Shown here one piece after another: positions 43,979 through 56,154 of a DNA stretch of 64,000 nucleotides. Positions within the stretch are counted from its first letter, which is position 1, and every line of letters starts with the position of its first letter. The DNA lies in NCBI GenBank assembly GCA_022494885.1, contig JAGVSM010003509.1:62001-126000 (forward strand), read 5' to 3'. Below the pieces are notes generated by a model. The model was given only the letters and a program-made list of their open reading frames with translations, was not told the DNA's origin and did no database searches. This stretch comes from Micrasema longulum. Its lineage: Eukaryota; Arthropoda; Insecta; Trichoptera; Brachycentridae. A program made the position numbers and the translations under genes.

Positions 43979-45841
43979 TATCGATATGATATTATATATT
44001 ATATTATTCAGTATGTCCAAAAACTCAACTTTTCAGGAGAGACAAGTTAGTAATTTTTCATACTTTAATTATCTCATATTTTTCAACAAATTGAGGCCTT
44101 AAAGTAAATTTGTTATCTCAAATATACGTTAATGCACATTCCAAAAAACACGATTAAAAATATTTGTGTTTTCTTACTGTCCTTAACCTCTAATTTGGTT
44201 TGGAGTTATTTATCTTTGTTATCTAAATTGGGAGTCAATGCTATTTACCATGTAATGAAGTATGAAAATTTTGATTACGGCATAGTAACAACTCAATTTC
44301 ATAATATTTGGAGTTATCGCTGTTTACCTCTAAAATACAGAATTAATATGTCATTAAAAATATTTCTGCGGAGACATGCGACTCTAGGGTTCAAAAGTAT
44401 TCCTTAAGTTTGGTTAAATTACAAAGAAAAATTAATAAATTCTAAGTGGCTTCAACATATTTAAAGTATCATTAAGCTTGTTATATCTTACGGATTATAA
44501 AAGGATTGTTTTTAACAAGCGCACGGAGCATGACAAAAAGGGTAGTTTTGAAAGTTTAAATTTCTGCATTTATTTATCATGGAATTGATTTTTTATCTAT
44601 GTATTAATTTCATCACTATGTCATTGAGACCTAACCTAACTTAACTATGCATATTGAATTAACAGTTCAATCATCAGTAATATTGCTTTTGTTGATACAA
44701 TGTGAAGTAATGATTCTAATATCAGCCCCTTAATACAACCTTTCTCCCAGCAGTTTTATTAAAGCGCTCAGTATTGCTGACATAACTTATATTAAATTCT
44801 TCTGTTTGTTGATTGTTGAATTTTTAATTAAAGAGTCACTTAGTGCAAATCACTATTTTCCGAAAAACCATAGGGCACTTCAAAAGCAACAAGTTTAAAT
44901 TAAACATCTCTGGTCCGTTGAGAAAACCCCTTAAAGTTTTATCTGCAATACGAACAATATTTTTTAATAATATTATAGTAGAATATCTTAAAATAAGTTT
45001 AATACTAAATAAGTTCTCAGTTTTTCTGGTCAGAATGAAAAGAACAGTCCAAAGTGTTGGACCCAAAATCTAGGACAGGTATTTTTGACTCAATAGACAA
45101 GTAAAAATCCTGAAAAATCAAATCAGGTGGAGATTAGTCCGCTCGGCTGTGAAGTGATTTGCGTGTTTTTGTACTAAGCTTACAGCCCCGCGTTTCATTC
45201 TTTTTATTGGTAAATTTTCACGGCAATATTTTGTAAAATAAAAATGAAATCCAAATTGATAATGTTTGTACTAATAATATTTTTAGTTAAAAAAGTAAAA
45301 ATACGTTATTAGTTTTATTCCACTTTTATTAATAAATTTTTACCTGTGACCGGGTTTCTTTTAAAGTTTTATTAATACAAATTATCATTATTCAACACAT
45401 TATATACATATACAATTTATAAACATATTAGGGCGGCCATATTTCCTTAATGCAATTTCTTCCTACCTACCCAAACCATTCAGTTTAAGAAAATTACAAG
45501 TACTTCGACGTATTTTAGGTAATTATGCCGAATCTTATAATTTTATTCAAAAATTTAAAACAAGCTTAACTTAGCCATTACAGCACGGAGACCCCTGGAG
45601 AAAGTACCTGTATAATATATGTACCTACAGGATAATAATGATCATCTTACAATTATATTAATTACAAACTTGCGCTGACGTGCTGCAATTAGCATGCAAC
45701 TGTGTCCTATAAATCACATAGTGTGGACATGAAAAATAATAATGATTTACCAATTTTTGTAATTAATTCAATCGATTTTTCAACAATTAATTATTCAATT
45801 ATAATAATAATATTATTCACCGACCACATTATAAAACTATA
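43979..45841. other. Unassigned; frame 44132-44407 and mirror frames at 44836-45073
   Basis: A 91-codon plus-strand frame at 44132 is rich in I, L and S and matches nothing I know. At 44836-45073 both strands are open for 76 codons; neither side is recognised. A weak tRNA-like patch lies at 45130-45200. Confidence 0.35.
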
Positions 45842-46527
45842 CTAGTGGACCGAGAGACGTTGTCCTGCCCGAAGGTTGGCTTGCCTGCTGTTAGCTTGGA
45901 AAAAGACTTTTCATTGATAAGTAGGTACCTAGGTATGAATTTATGATTGAATTCCAAAACTAAAAAATATTAATATTTAATTTAAGTAGGTACCTAAATA
46001 CTCGTTTGCGGTTGAGTTCCAAAACATAAAATAATTTATTTTCAAATATAGAATTATTTTTGCAAATTTCAAACTCAGCTCTTCTCACCAACAGAGGTTC
46101 ACTTTGTTCATGAATGCGATTTTCAAAAATGTATTGAACGTCAGTTTACATTATTTTAGTATTACCAAAAATCCAATAAAAAGGAATAAACGGGAAGAAA
46201 TTATAAGGAATGTAAGGAATGAATCTGATTGGGATCCATAAAAAGCGAATGTGGTTTGTAAACATTCAAAAACAAACTTTTTTAAACACAAAAAAACTAA
46301 ATCCTTTCATTTTTTTGCAAATGCATTCTTGTCAATGCAACTCTGGTAGGTCGATGAAAAAAATATTGATGCTTCTAACATTTTTTTTACAGATAAGATT
46401 CAAAATCTTTATATCTACGAACACGCGCATAGATCTAAATTTCACTGAAAACCGTACGTAAATTGGTTAAACCGTTAAAGAGGAGTTCAATGATATCACG
46501 CGTACAGAAGAGTTATATATTTAAAGA
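45842..46527 (-). mobile_element. Complete non-autonomous Helitron (686 bp), copy 3
   Basis: Minus strand: starts A|TCTTTAAATATATAAC and ends GGACAACGTCTCTCGGTCCACTAG|T in two parts. It has TC at the 5' end, CTAG at the 3' end, a GGAC/GTCC hairpin about 5 bp before the end, and insertion between A and T, all Helitron hallmarks. No Rep or helicase, so it would need a helper. The 80-codon plus-strand frame at 46219 is a shadow. It shares its body with 37357-38770 and 6046-6323. Confidence 0.85.
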
Positions 46528-46859
46528 TTACTTAAGTAATGCAAATGCTTTTCTTGGCTAATATTTTAATATACCTATTTAGCTTTAGTTGAACCAGGGA
46601 GTGTAGTGATGTAGTGACACTCGTTTACGCTAGATGTCGCTACTAGGCTAGCCATATGTCATAGGGATGGCGGAGCTACTGTAACGTAGCAATCGGCAAA
46701 AGGAAAAATATTCGGTTACTCAGATTCAGACCTGCCTGAAATAAGATGTATTCTTTATAATAAATTAGAATCTTTTCACTAATAACCTTCCTTATTGACT
46801 ATCAAGTTTATTACAAATTAATTATGTGTTAAATTCAAACATATTTCGGTATTGCTTAT

Positions 46860-47190
46860 GTATCAGCTCTCACTGCCTCCACCTTCCATGGAATCATTTC
46901 TCTACAATACCGCAGAGTGTGTGCGGACCAACTACTGTTTTACAAAATTATGACAGGAATGGTTGACTGTACAGAGCTGCTTAGTTTGATAACAATACAT
47001 GTGCCAGCCAGGGTTTGTAGACGGTACCACATGTTTCATGAACCAATAAGTAAAACATCGTATGTTAAAAATGCTTTTTTTCGTAGGACTTTTTCAGTGC
47101 ACAATACAAAATTTAAAAATATATATTACACAAACATCACTCTGTTAGACTTAAAATTTACACTAAAAATGCATTATACTTAGTGGACAT
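46860..47190 (+). pseudogene. Jockey/CR1-like C-terminal tail
   Basis: Open 88-codon frame: RRVCADQLLFYKIMTGMVDC, TELLSLITIHVPARVCRR, then FHEPISKTSYVKNAFFRR. 'RR...d..f.ykil.GlidC.ell..i...vP.r..R....f..p...tsY..n....R' is typical of the region after the reverse transcriptase. It is unbroken, so this piece is fairly recent or short. Confidence 0.75.
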
Positions 47191-48914
47191 TATAATAATA
47201 AATATGTACATCTCCCTTCCTCTCTTCAAGCATTCTTGTCCTAATCCCGCCCAATTTACAGTAACGTAATGTTCTTAAAATAAATATTTAAAAAAATTAT
47301 TTGATTATTGAGTGCATGAAAATAACATTTTTATATGTATAAGTATTATTTGATATGTAATATATTTTCTTTACTAACTTTGTATACTATGAGGAAATCT
47401 GTTATTAGTTCTGAGTTTATACACTATATCTGTTTGTTTACTAAATATGTATGTAGAACTGTTGATTTCCCAAATAAAAATTTAAAAAAATATTATCCAC
47501 CAATTGCATTATATAACTAACTAAAGTAATGCAAATGCTTTTCTCGACCAATATTTGCTTTATACATCAAATCAGTTTACGATTGTCAAGTTGTTCCTAA
47601 TTGAATTTGGAATGCAACTGAAATATAGGTCAGTAGAGCAAGGACGCAGCACAAAGCCTGCATATTTAATGAACTTATGCTCATTTAGCACCCAATTTAA
47701 GAATTTTACAACTCAAAAAATATGACTCCAAGTTAATTAAAAATAGTTTTTTTTCCTACATATCGAAAAACTTCAAAATGATAAGTTGAAAAATAAATAT
47801 AAAATTTATACTTACCAGACAGAAAGACTTGGCTCCATGTGTAATATTTAGTGAACGCTGATAAAATAAAATAGGATGGAATTCATAAGTTAAGTATACC
47901 TTTATAAAAAAGCTTTTATGGTTTTGAAACCGGTTGGTAGAACAAATAAAAAATAAACAGTTAAAAACAAAGTCGCTTACTTCGCAATATCGTTTTAAAT
48001 ATGTTTATCGACATGTCTTTTAATGCTACCGTTGTCCATGTTTGCCATACTTTATATGGCCAAATTGTTCTTTTAATCATGGTTTTTTTTTATACTTATC
48101 ATGTACGTGCGGTGTGATTGACAGTTGTGCTGTATTTTACATTCAATTACATAAACAAATAAATAAATAGTAATCTGAAAGAAGAATTAAAGAAAAATGG
48201 ATGTTTATTGGCAGATTAGAGAATGTTGCAAATAATGGAAGGTAACCGCTCAAATCAAGGAAGTCCCGTAAGTGACTATACTTTCACATTCACTTTTAAA
48301 ATAAATTAATTCTTACTAACTTTAGCAACCAAAGCAATTCACATAAATAAATCCTACAGGAAACATTATAGTATATTCCGTCATACATTTGTTTCAGTGA
48401 AAAACAACCCCTCATTTCCATTCCTTGTTATGATGGCTTACGGAAAATGAAGTTAAGAGAATTTATAGTAGCGTTAAGAGCAGCAAAACACATTCCCGAA
48501 AGTCAGTAAAACCACTCGCTACCGTCCATTGAGGGGTTGAAGTCATTTGGCGGTTGAATGGGGGATGGAACCAACACCTCCCAACAACCTTCTTTTGAAG
48601 TTTATGATATTTAAAATCCTTCAGCATTAAAACCAAAAATAAACAGTAAATAACTTACGTTGGATTAAATTTTCTCTTTTTATTATTTTATAATGCATTT
48701 ACTCTGAGTTGAACACTTAATTTTTTTTATATTTGTATCTAACCATATATATGTTCGGCATACTAAATGGTATAATCGATGTTCCATCATTACTGGGACA
48801 AGTAAAATTCAATATTCCGACTGGTAGGTTACGAAACAATGAAATACCATCAATCAGCATTGAACAAACTATGGCCTTAATTCTCCAATGACCCGTCTTT
48901 GTCATATTGTTAAC
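47191..48914. other. Unassigned
   Basis: A segment at 47522-47560 (AAAGTAATGCAAATGCTTTTCT) nearly repeats 46531-46570. The minus-strand frame 48717-48905 is not recognised. Confidence 0.35.
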
Positions 48915-48997
48915 TCAAGACAAGATCTGGACTTTTTTGGTTTAAGTTTACAACGATTTAAACGAGCACTAAATAAATAGTCCAGATCTTGTCTTGA
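48915..48997. repeat. Perfect 19-bp inverted repeat
   Basis: TCAAGACAAGATCTGGACT at 48915-48933 and its exact inverse at 48979-48997, with a 45-base loop. It could be a tiny MITE or a fold-back site. Confidence 0.8.
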
Positions 48998-50067
48998 TGT
49001 CCCTTATGTTTGTCAATGCTTCTTTTTTTTTTAAACAAAATAAGTAAAACAATTATATTCCAATTACTCGTATTTAAAAGGTCTGATTGTAACTGTTTGT
49101 TTTTATTTTATAACACCTACACCACAGATTACATAATTTACTCTAGATTTAGTATACTCACACACAAGCCATGTATGTGTGGGTTTTTTTTACTAAAAAT
49201 GTGATATTAAAAAAAAATGTAAACAAAAATTGTTAACAAAATATAAATGAAATTTAACACGACTAATAAAAAGCTGTATTTGGCCTATTATTCATTGATT
49301 TTGTGTATTTTTTATATAAATATATAATTGTGGCTTAACAGCACTAACGTATATTATCCATATAAAAAAATATACTAACAAAAACAAGTATACACAAAAC
49401 AACGCTTATTTTATCCACACGAATAAATAATCGGCACTGGACTTTTCACTCCTGCATATTTTATATTGAACCAGCTTAAATAAGTAAAGCTAATCAGATA
49501 CCAGATTAGGAAGGTAAATAACCTTTTTAATTATGTAATCAATTATTTCAGCCCTCAAAATATCTTGATTAAAAGGGTTGGCTTAAAAATATGTGTATTC
49601 TTCGTTGGAGTACCTAATTTTAAGCTCGAAAATGTTTAATTATTCAGCATTTTCCTAATATTACCTCTTCATAATATTACCAGGTAGATCCAATTTATCA
49701 GGAATTCGTACTTTAAATCAAGGTTTTAAAGAGTGGCCATTTTAAATAAATGAATCATTTATAACGCTTACGTATTTCATTCATTCATTAGTAATGCATA
49801 GGTTAAAAGTGTGCAGGTAAAAAGTTTTGTAAGTGGTTGTTAATATTTATTTTTAAAAACGAGTTTATATTAATGTTTGTAAATTATCTCAACACCTCGA
49901 TCTCCTGAATTAGTTACAGCTTACTACTCGTATATGGTAATTTTGGCCTAAATTTGGTAATTTAAAAAAAAACCTTTTGTTTGAAAAATTTAACATATAT
50001 TTGAATATTTACTAAAACTAATTTTATTCAATAGTATAAATACGATTGAATAATACTACGAATTAAT
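48998..50067. other. Unassigned
   Basis: A hairpin-like patch CACACACAAGCCATGTATGTGTGGG near 49160 is followed by a T-run; other than this nothing is recognised. Confidence 0.35.
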
Positions 50068-50205
50068 CGGCGTGCGTGCATGAGAAGATGTATGAATGTA
50101 GAGGAAGTAAGGTCTGTATGCAAATATAGAGTGATATGGCGTTCTTTTCTCTCTGCCTACCCCTACAGAAAATGGCGTTTTGGTTTGTTGTTGTTAAATA
50201 CTAGA
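50068..50205 (-). repeat. Dispersed repeat H, copy 2 (inverted)
   Basis: Plus strand shows AGAAGATGTATGAATGTAGAGG, TATAGAGTGATATGGCGTTC and CTGCCTACCCCTACAGAAAATGG, the inverse of 29563-29705. Confidence 0.7.
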
Positions 50206-50219
50206 ACTTAAGATAAAAA

Positions 50220-50550
50220 AAGACAGAGGCCTTTGAGATGTGGTGCTACAGAAAAATATTTGGAATTTCACGGAGAGACCACGTCACTAATGACGAGGTT
50301 CTCAGCAGAATCGAAGAAGGGAGGCACCTAATCAAAACCATCTCAGAGAAGCGAGCCCAATGAATCGGCCACATTATACGCCATGAGGGTCTCCTGCATG
50401 ACATAATAGAGGGAATGGCTGAAGGGACAAATTACAGGGGGTGCCCCCGACGGGGATATTTGAAACAATTGTGCGAGGATTTGAACTGCGTCTTATATAC
50501 CGAGTTGAAGAGGGCTGCAGGGAATAGAGACCAATGAAAAATGAAATGCA
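50220..50550 (+). pseudogene. RTE-like C-terminal fragment
   Basis: TEAFEMWCYRKIFGISRRDH, VTNDEVLSRIEEGRHL, then IGHIIRHEGLLHDIIEGMAEG and CPRRGYLKQL with one stop. 'a.EMWcyRr.l.I.w.d.vtN.evl.ri......l...i..r...w.GHi.R.......i.eG...g...rGRpr' is the RTE-type tail. Confidence 0.8.
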
Positions 50551-50779
50551 GGACTTTGATACAAACCAATTCCCAGAAATTTATTCAAAACATTATTACA
50601 CGCGGTCACAAACTTATCTTGCTTCGAAAAACTCTTTCACGTTAAAAAAATCTCTTGCTAGAAAATCGTGAACGTATTGTCTGCAAAACAAAAAAAACAT
50701 GATGCGATGTTTAGCGAGAAAAAAACAATAATTAATTGAATTGAACATTAATTGCGGTATATCATGCAAACTTGTATGA
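50551..50779. other. Unassigned
   Basis: No recognised signal. Confidence 0.4.
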
Positions 50780-50895
50780 AGCGTAACAGTGTGCACCGCG
50801 CCGTTTCCCCAAGGCAGAGATGAGAGAACACAACCTAACTCTGTATTTCCATACAGACCTCGCTTTCTCTATATCCATCCACCTTCTCATGTACG
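50780..50895 (+). repeat. Dispersed repeat H, copy 3
   Basis: CCGTTTCCCCAAGGCAGAGA, CCATACAGACCTCGCTTTCTC and CCACCTTCTCATG keep the order of copy 1, diverged. Confidence 0.5.
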
Positions 50896-51029
50896 ATAGT
50901 TGATAATTATAACTGTCCCAACTAATGAACTAGCTTTGATTCAAACCACTACAAAAAACATTGCAAGAGACTTCTGCAAGACATTAAATAAATTCATATA
51001 TTTGGTTAATTCATTAATTCATTCGCGAA

Positions 51030-51195
51030 TCGGGTTGTATTCTCCTGGTAGTATTGTGAACTCACGGACCAAAGGTCCCAGGTTCAAATCCCACTCTACC
51101 ACTTATCGATTTCCATTTTTCCAGCACAAGTTATTCACAGATTTTAAAAAATGGTCTGGAAATCAAAATTTTTGAATAAATAATAAGAACTTTAG
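51030..51195 (+). repeat. SINE-3, copy 3
   Basis: CGGGTTGTATTCTCCTGGTAG, ACTCACGGACCAAAGGTCC, B box CAGGTTCAAATCCC, TTTCCATTTTTCCAGCAC, AATAATAAGAACTT. Confidence 0.75.
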
Positions 51196-51472
51196 TACTA
51201 ATTTTTTTACATTAAAAAAAAAATAATCACAGCGTGTTGCTTACATGGCGTTGCGTGTTAAGATATTATTATTTATTTATATGTAGATGTTTATGCTATA
51301 AAATATATTTTTAAATTATATGTATGCTTCCGTTTTATATTGCGTTGTATGATAACTAAACACAGAGTTTTAGGTTTAATAGAGTTTAAGATACGTTTAT
51401 TTTTTTAAAAAAACCTTTATTTTAGCATAAATAAACAATACATTCAGTAGAAAAATGAAACACTTAAGGTTG

Positions 51473-51513
51473 AACTTGCCAAAAAAGAGTCTAGCTCTTG
51501 TGTTTGGCAAGTT
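51473..51513. repeat. Hairpin in A-rich DNA
   Basis: AACTTGCCAAA and its inverse TTTGGCAAGTT enclose AAGAG...CTCTT, a two-part stem. It may lie in the 3' end of a minus-strand non-LTR element (A-rich on the minus-strand side), but no coding part is found. Confidence 0.55.
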
Positions 51514-52379
51514 TACAAAATAACATAAAAATAAAACATAAAATGCAAAACAAAATAATAAAATAAATAAAAAATTAAACAATTTTAAAAATTGAGAAAA
51601 TATAACACTAAAAAAAATAAAAATATGTATATAAAAAAAATATATTAAATAAAAACACAAAATTTGTAAACACGGGCACATATTACACATACATCTCTTT
51701 TTTTAAAATACAGTTAATGTTAATGTCAAGATGTATATTTTTTGTAATAAATAAAATATCAATATAAATCATGAATAAATGTCTCAACATTTATTAACAT
51801 GTATTATGTAAGTTATTTACAACGAAATATTTTTAAAATACACTTTCTTACAAACCTTGAGTAGATTTCATCAGTTTTTTCACTTAAGAAGTGCTGTGGT
51901 ACCTTTTAACAAAACATGAAGGCTTACTTCTTACAAATTGAGGGCCAAACAGCGGTCCTTGGTGAACGCCGTTAGGTGAAAAGGGTCCCCAGCGCAAATA
52001 TGAAATTCTGATCCCAATGGAATAAAGTTAGAGCTAACTCTGCTGGGGTGAGTTGCGGAAGTACCCGGGGGTAGCTTTTACCAGATAACGTTCTAATATG
52101 AGGGGGGGATAAACCTGTGGAGGAGAGATTAGTGAGTTTCGGTGCTGCAAGCCTCAACGAGAGTTGTATTAGCTAGGTAATTACCCTACCTCGCTTTTAA
52201 TTAAAACGAATCGTCAGTTAAACCCCTAGTTTTTAATTATTCAAGAGAAAAACGTAAAATTACTAACTAGATTATAAATAACGATGTGATCTTTACGCAA
52301 ACAACGGACTAACTTTGCACAATGAAGGACAAAATTTAAATTTCATCATCGATTATCAATCCTTATTCCACGTAAGATG
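51514..52379. other. Unassigned; GC-richer patch 51900-52160
   Basis: The 61-codon minus-strand frame in the GC-richer patch matches nothing I know. Confidence 0.35.
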
Positions 52380-52955
52380 GTGCATAGGGCTCTGCATTAT
52401 TAAAATAAATGCCGTGTATCTATACCAAGTGTAACAGAAAGGTTAGGTGATAAATCTTACACTTCAGGTGCCAATCCAAGGGAAAAGAAAAATTTAATTA
52501 AAAAATACCTTAGAATCTTTTCTTTTCTCTTTATGTTACACAAAAATATTAACACTTTCAATTTATTATAGGAGCAAATATTCATAAACATTTCTTGTAT
52601 ACCCACAAACAGGCCATTCCTTTGTGGGATTTTTTTGTTTACTATTTTTACTGTTAATATGTATTTCATTTCTATTTAATTATCCTTTACTTTTTAATAC
52701 TCTGTGATGCCTCTTATGTATACTGTAAATAAAACAAAAAAAAATGAACAAATCATAATAATAATAAAACTACCTTACAAACATATATTTCACGTTACCC
52801 TCCCAGAAATCGAACCCAGGACCTCAGGCATGGAAGGCAAACACTCCAACCACTACACTCAAGTAGCCATTGACTCAAAATATTTTGCCAAGGAACCTGA
52901 TCCTGTTTCACACACAGAACTATATTTTCCATTCGCCCGGACACAGACAATTTAT
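52380..52955 (-). repeat. SINE-2, minus strand, with ~285-bp insert
   Basis: TGGTGCATAGGGCTCTGCATT, TCTTACACTTCAGGTGCCAATCC, then foreign sequence (about 52495-52780), then TTTCACGTTACCCTCCCAG, the inverse of a tRNA-Gly-like head (CAGAAATCGAACCCAGG, ATGGAAGGC). The insert has a CCCACAAA...TTTGTGGG hairpin and an A-rich end, like a 5'-truncated non-LTR element. The 84-codon frame here is a shadow. Confidence 0.65.
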
Positions 52956-52972
52956 TGAACGACATTATTTTT

Positions 52973-53195
52973 AAACATAATTTATTTCAACAGAGAGAGA
53001 AAATATTTTTGAGAAGGGAATGTGGAAGTCTAAATATTTACAAGGTTCACGATCTGTTATTGGCTGGTTTATGTTGCCACTTTACACACTGTGTAATATT
53101 AACCATTTTGCCTTTGTTTAAACCTCAAATATTTTAATTAAACATACTTATTTTATCAATTCTTCCTTCTGTTGGCTTTTGAGAAGTCTTTTACT
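52973..53195 (+). repeat. Family A monomer, copy 8
   Basis: TTTATTTCAACAGAGAGAG to CTTCTGTTGGCTTTTGAGAAG; a further outer-end piece, CTCTAGGGGGTGAAATCCAG, lies at 53311-53335 in inverse orientation. Confidence 0.7.
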
Positions 53196-53345
53196 TTAAA
53201 CGCTCGCCACTACGGCCAAGCACTAACAATGTAAACTGAATACTCAAATTCCTTTTCTAAATATGTTTTTCTAAAATACATGTACATAGGTATGTTATTA
53301 TGATTACTCTCTAGGGGGTGAAATCCAGTGTTTTTCTAAAAATAC

Positions 53346-53869
53346 ACAAAATGTCGTTTGTTAAAAAAAGTATATAAAAGGTGACCCTGCGACACGAGGA
53401 GATAATAAATCTAGGAGACCGTCAATTTTCATCAGTCGTTCCTGTTTAATACACCCCGATTTAATCGAAACCTCAATTAACGCGGAATTAACACTGATTC
53501 ATGTTGACCACTAGCAAGCCCCGTCTGCTAAATGGGGAACGTCTGCTAGAAAACACAAAACCACACCCCCATGTCTATTACAATAGATACACCCACCCAC
53601 CCCCAAAGCCTTAAATTATCCACTGCTACCTTTACAATACGTTTGCGCTTAGTTCCAGCCAATGGATTTTATATAAGCATTGAAATATTTTGTTCAAAAA
53701 TATATTGCATTTACAATTATATTATTTATTACCAGGGAATCTCAATAACACAAAAGTATTTGAGCATTAATATCAAGAGTTCTCTGGTTAGGTTTATCTC
53801 AATTTAAAGTTACTTGGCCTATTCTGAAATGGAGATTTTTGTGTTTGAAATTGTAATTATATTGGGAAT
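53346..53869. other. Unassigned
   Basis: No recognisable element; frame 53571-53807 is not recognised. Confidence 0.4.
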
Positions 53870-54535
53870 GAATTTTAAGATGATGAGTTTTTTTCCCTCC
53901 AAGCTCGAGAAAAAAAATCACGGGGAGGCAGGTCGAGAAAATAGGGGAGTGCGGCAACAATTGTTAACCTAATTAATGCAGTTTGGTGAAGGCATTTACG
54001 GATGAATGTGCTGTTGCGTTGTTGTGGTGAAACATCACTTACTCTTTGCCAACTAGGCCGTGTTTCCTTAAATTTATTATCAAAGTCGTTTAGTAACTCG
54101 CTATTGTATTGCCCAGTGATTGATTTTCCATTTTCTAAGAAATCTATGAGTATTACGTCCTTCGCGTCCCAAAACATTGTCGCCATAACTTTTCTAGCCG
54201 AAGGATTGTCTTCGCCTTCTTTAGAGCAAATTCGCCGGAAGCAATCCATCGTTTTGACTGTTTGTATTGTCCACCAAAAGCAATCGCCCCACCCATCGGG
54301 CCGATAACATATGTATTGCCAAATTGCCATGTAAAATATAAATTGCCATTACCATCGACACACCTATGGCAGATGCCGTTTCAACAGCAGATGCTACTTT
54401 GCGCACGTTCGACAATCAACGACAATTATGCCTTCACATCTGCCTGGCGACCTGGACAATTCTCATCAAAAACGGACTTATGATCACGTTTAAATTCATT
54501 GAACCAAAATCCAACCATTGTCTCTGATGCCGAAT
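53870..54535 (-). pseudogene. mariner-like transposase (frameshifted)
   Basis: The best frame (151 codons, 53875-54330) contains ARKVMATMFWDAKDVILIDF, LENGKSITGQYNSELL, KETRPSW and a late LPYFLDLPPRDFF. This is the mariner segment with the DDE strand that reads FWD..GviliDfl, and the PPYSPDLAP-DFF third-catalytic region in decayed form. Upstream, in other frames, are FWFNEFKRDHKSVFDENCPG and NVRKVASAVETASAIGVSM, equal to the HTH part. The HQDNAPAH block is only hinted (RNSTFIRKCLHQTA). At least three frameshifts and stops: inactive. TIRs not found. Confidence 0.85.
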
Positions 54536-54559
54536 GGTCTCTGTTTTTCTTTTCTTAGT

Positions 54560-55260
54560 GCCTTGTCAGGTATCCCCAACGTGGGCAATTACTCTGGCGA
54601 GAAATGCATTGTCCTGTGCTACCCGGAAAATCTGCTCCATAGTCCTGAAACCAATCCAGTCTCGCATATTGCGCAGCCAGAACATTAGTCTTCTTCCTGC
54701 CCTTTGGTGACTCTCAATCTTGCCTTTCAAAATTAAATGAAGCAAGTGGTACTTTTCTCCACGCACTATATGCCCCAGATATGAAATTTTATAAACTTTT
54801 ATGGTGGTTAAGAGTTCTCTGTTCGTACTAGCTTGACTAAAGACTTTTGAGTTGGTTATCAGGTCTGTCCAGGATATTTTAAGCATTCTGCGATGCAATT
54901 ACATTTCAAAAGCTTTCAGCTTGTTTGTCGTGTTCAACCTTCAGAGTCTAAGTCTCACAGCTAGACAACAGTATAGACCACGCATAACACTTTACCAATC
55001 TTTGCCTTTTACTCAAGTTGAGATTATCATTTCAGAAGAGGGATTTAATTTTGTTAAAAACAGTTCTTGCTGCCTCAATTCTGCATTAAATTTCTATATC
55101 TGGGTTGACAGTCTCTGTTAGAATACTGCCAAGGTACTTAAATTTGTCCACCTTTTCAATGTCACTACCTTTTAATTTGAGAGAAAATGCAGAGTTATCA
55201 AATCAGCCAAATGTCTCCATTAACTATATTTCATTTCGTTTTAATCGCCTCACACCTTTA
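54560..55260 (-). pseudogene. RTE-like reverse transcriptase C-terminal part
   Basis: Open 110-codon frame 54566-54898: MHRRMLKISWTDLITNSKV, RELLTTIKVYKISYLGHIVR, LHLILKGKIESHQRAGRR, MRDWIGF. Upstream on the same strand are NSAFSLKLKGSDIEKVDKFK YLGSILTE and SLFCNDNLNLSKRQRLVKCY, giving the 'f.YLGs.it' strand and the helix before the thumb. The order fits RTE-type elements. The join between both parts is broken by a stop. The YADD lies outside. Confidence 0.85.
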
Positions 55261-56154
55261 ACCTTTCAAAAGCAAAAAACTAGCAACTAAACGATAGTGC
55301 ACTTTCTGTATTTTAGCAAAAACCACGTTGCGCTGTTTACTGCAAGGGCTGTCAAATACAAACTGACTTACGAATCAGTTTCAAATTTATTGTTGGCATC
55401 GTTTGACAGATAGCAGCACACAATGGTAACAGTTACTTGTTTCAGTAACGCCATATGTTGTCAAACACGGGTATTTATTAAACCGGCATCGTATGTACAT
55501 AAGTTTACGTAAGTGATATTTGATAAATTATTAAATATCTGATAATGGATGAATTGAACACAATAAACCCATAATAAATACACCATCCAACGTATGGTAT
55601 TATAAAAATATTTTTCAAAATACGTAATATTTAATCTAGTTTTATCTGCACACAGCAGAGCCTTGACCCCGCTACTTTCCTTTGAGCATGTACGAGATTC
55701 GGAACCCCCATAAATATTTAATGTTAGCTACATTATTTATCATCCCCCACCCCCGGCTACCGAACCGGAACGAGATCAAAAAGCTTCGGAACACGATCAT
55801 TTATCCTACGCAATTTAAAGTCAAATTATAAAATATTTTTTCTTCATAAATAAAGGAGCCTCCCTCTGTTTGAGAACTTAGTCCTTAATTGAGTCGTTTG
55901 TTTTGTACAAGTTAACTAGCGCTAAGCTCTCGTAATTTGTAACTAACATTAAGTTGTGACAGTTTTTATGAACGATAAGCCCAAAAGACTTCTGTTATCA
56001 TATAATTTAACAGAAGTATAAGTTTTGTTTTGGTACTTCATCATTGTAGATTATGAATACTGATATAATTTCACTGATGTTTGCTTCATGGTTGGGCAAT
56101 ACCAGTAAGTATGTAAGAGTTCCCGAATTCGATTCCTAGCAAAATCGCAAAGAA
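55261..56154. other. Unassigned; weak SINE-2-like B box near 56130
   Basis: TTCCCGAATTCGATTCC at 56122-56138 resembles a B box. No other feature. Confidence 0.4.

Noticed and set aside
44836..45073. A gene with open frames on both strands
   Set aside because: Symmetric openness over 76 codons in AT-rich DNA is expected by chance, and neither product is recognised.
54002..54307. 101-codon plus-strand gene
   Set aside because: It is the antisense shadow of the mariner transposase remnant.
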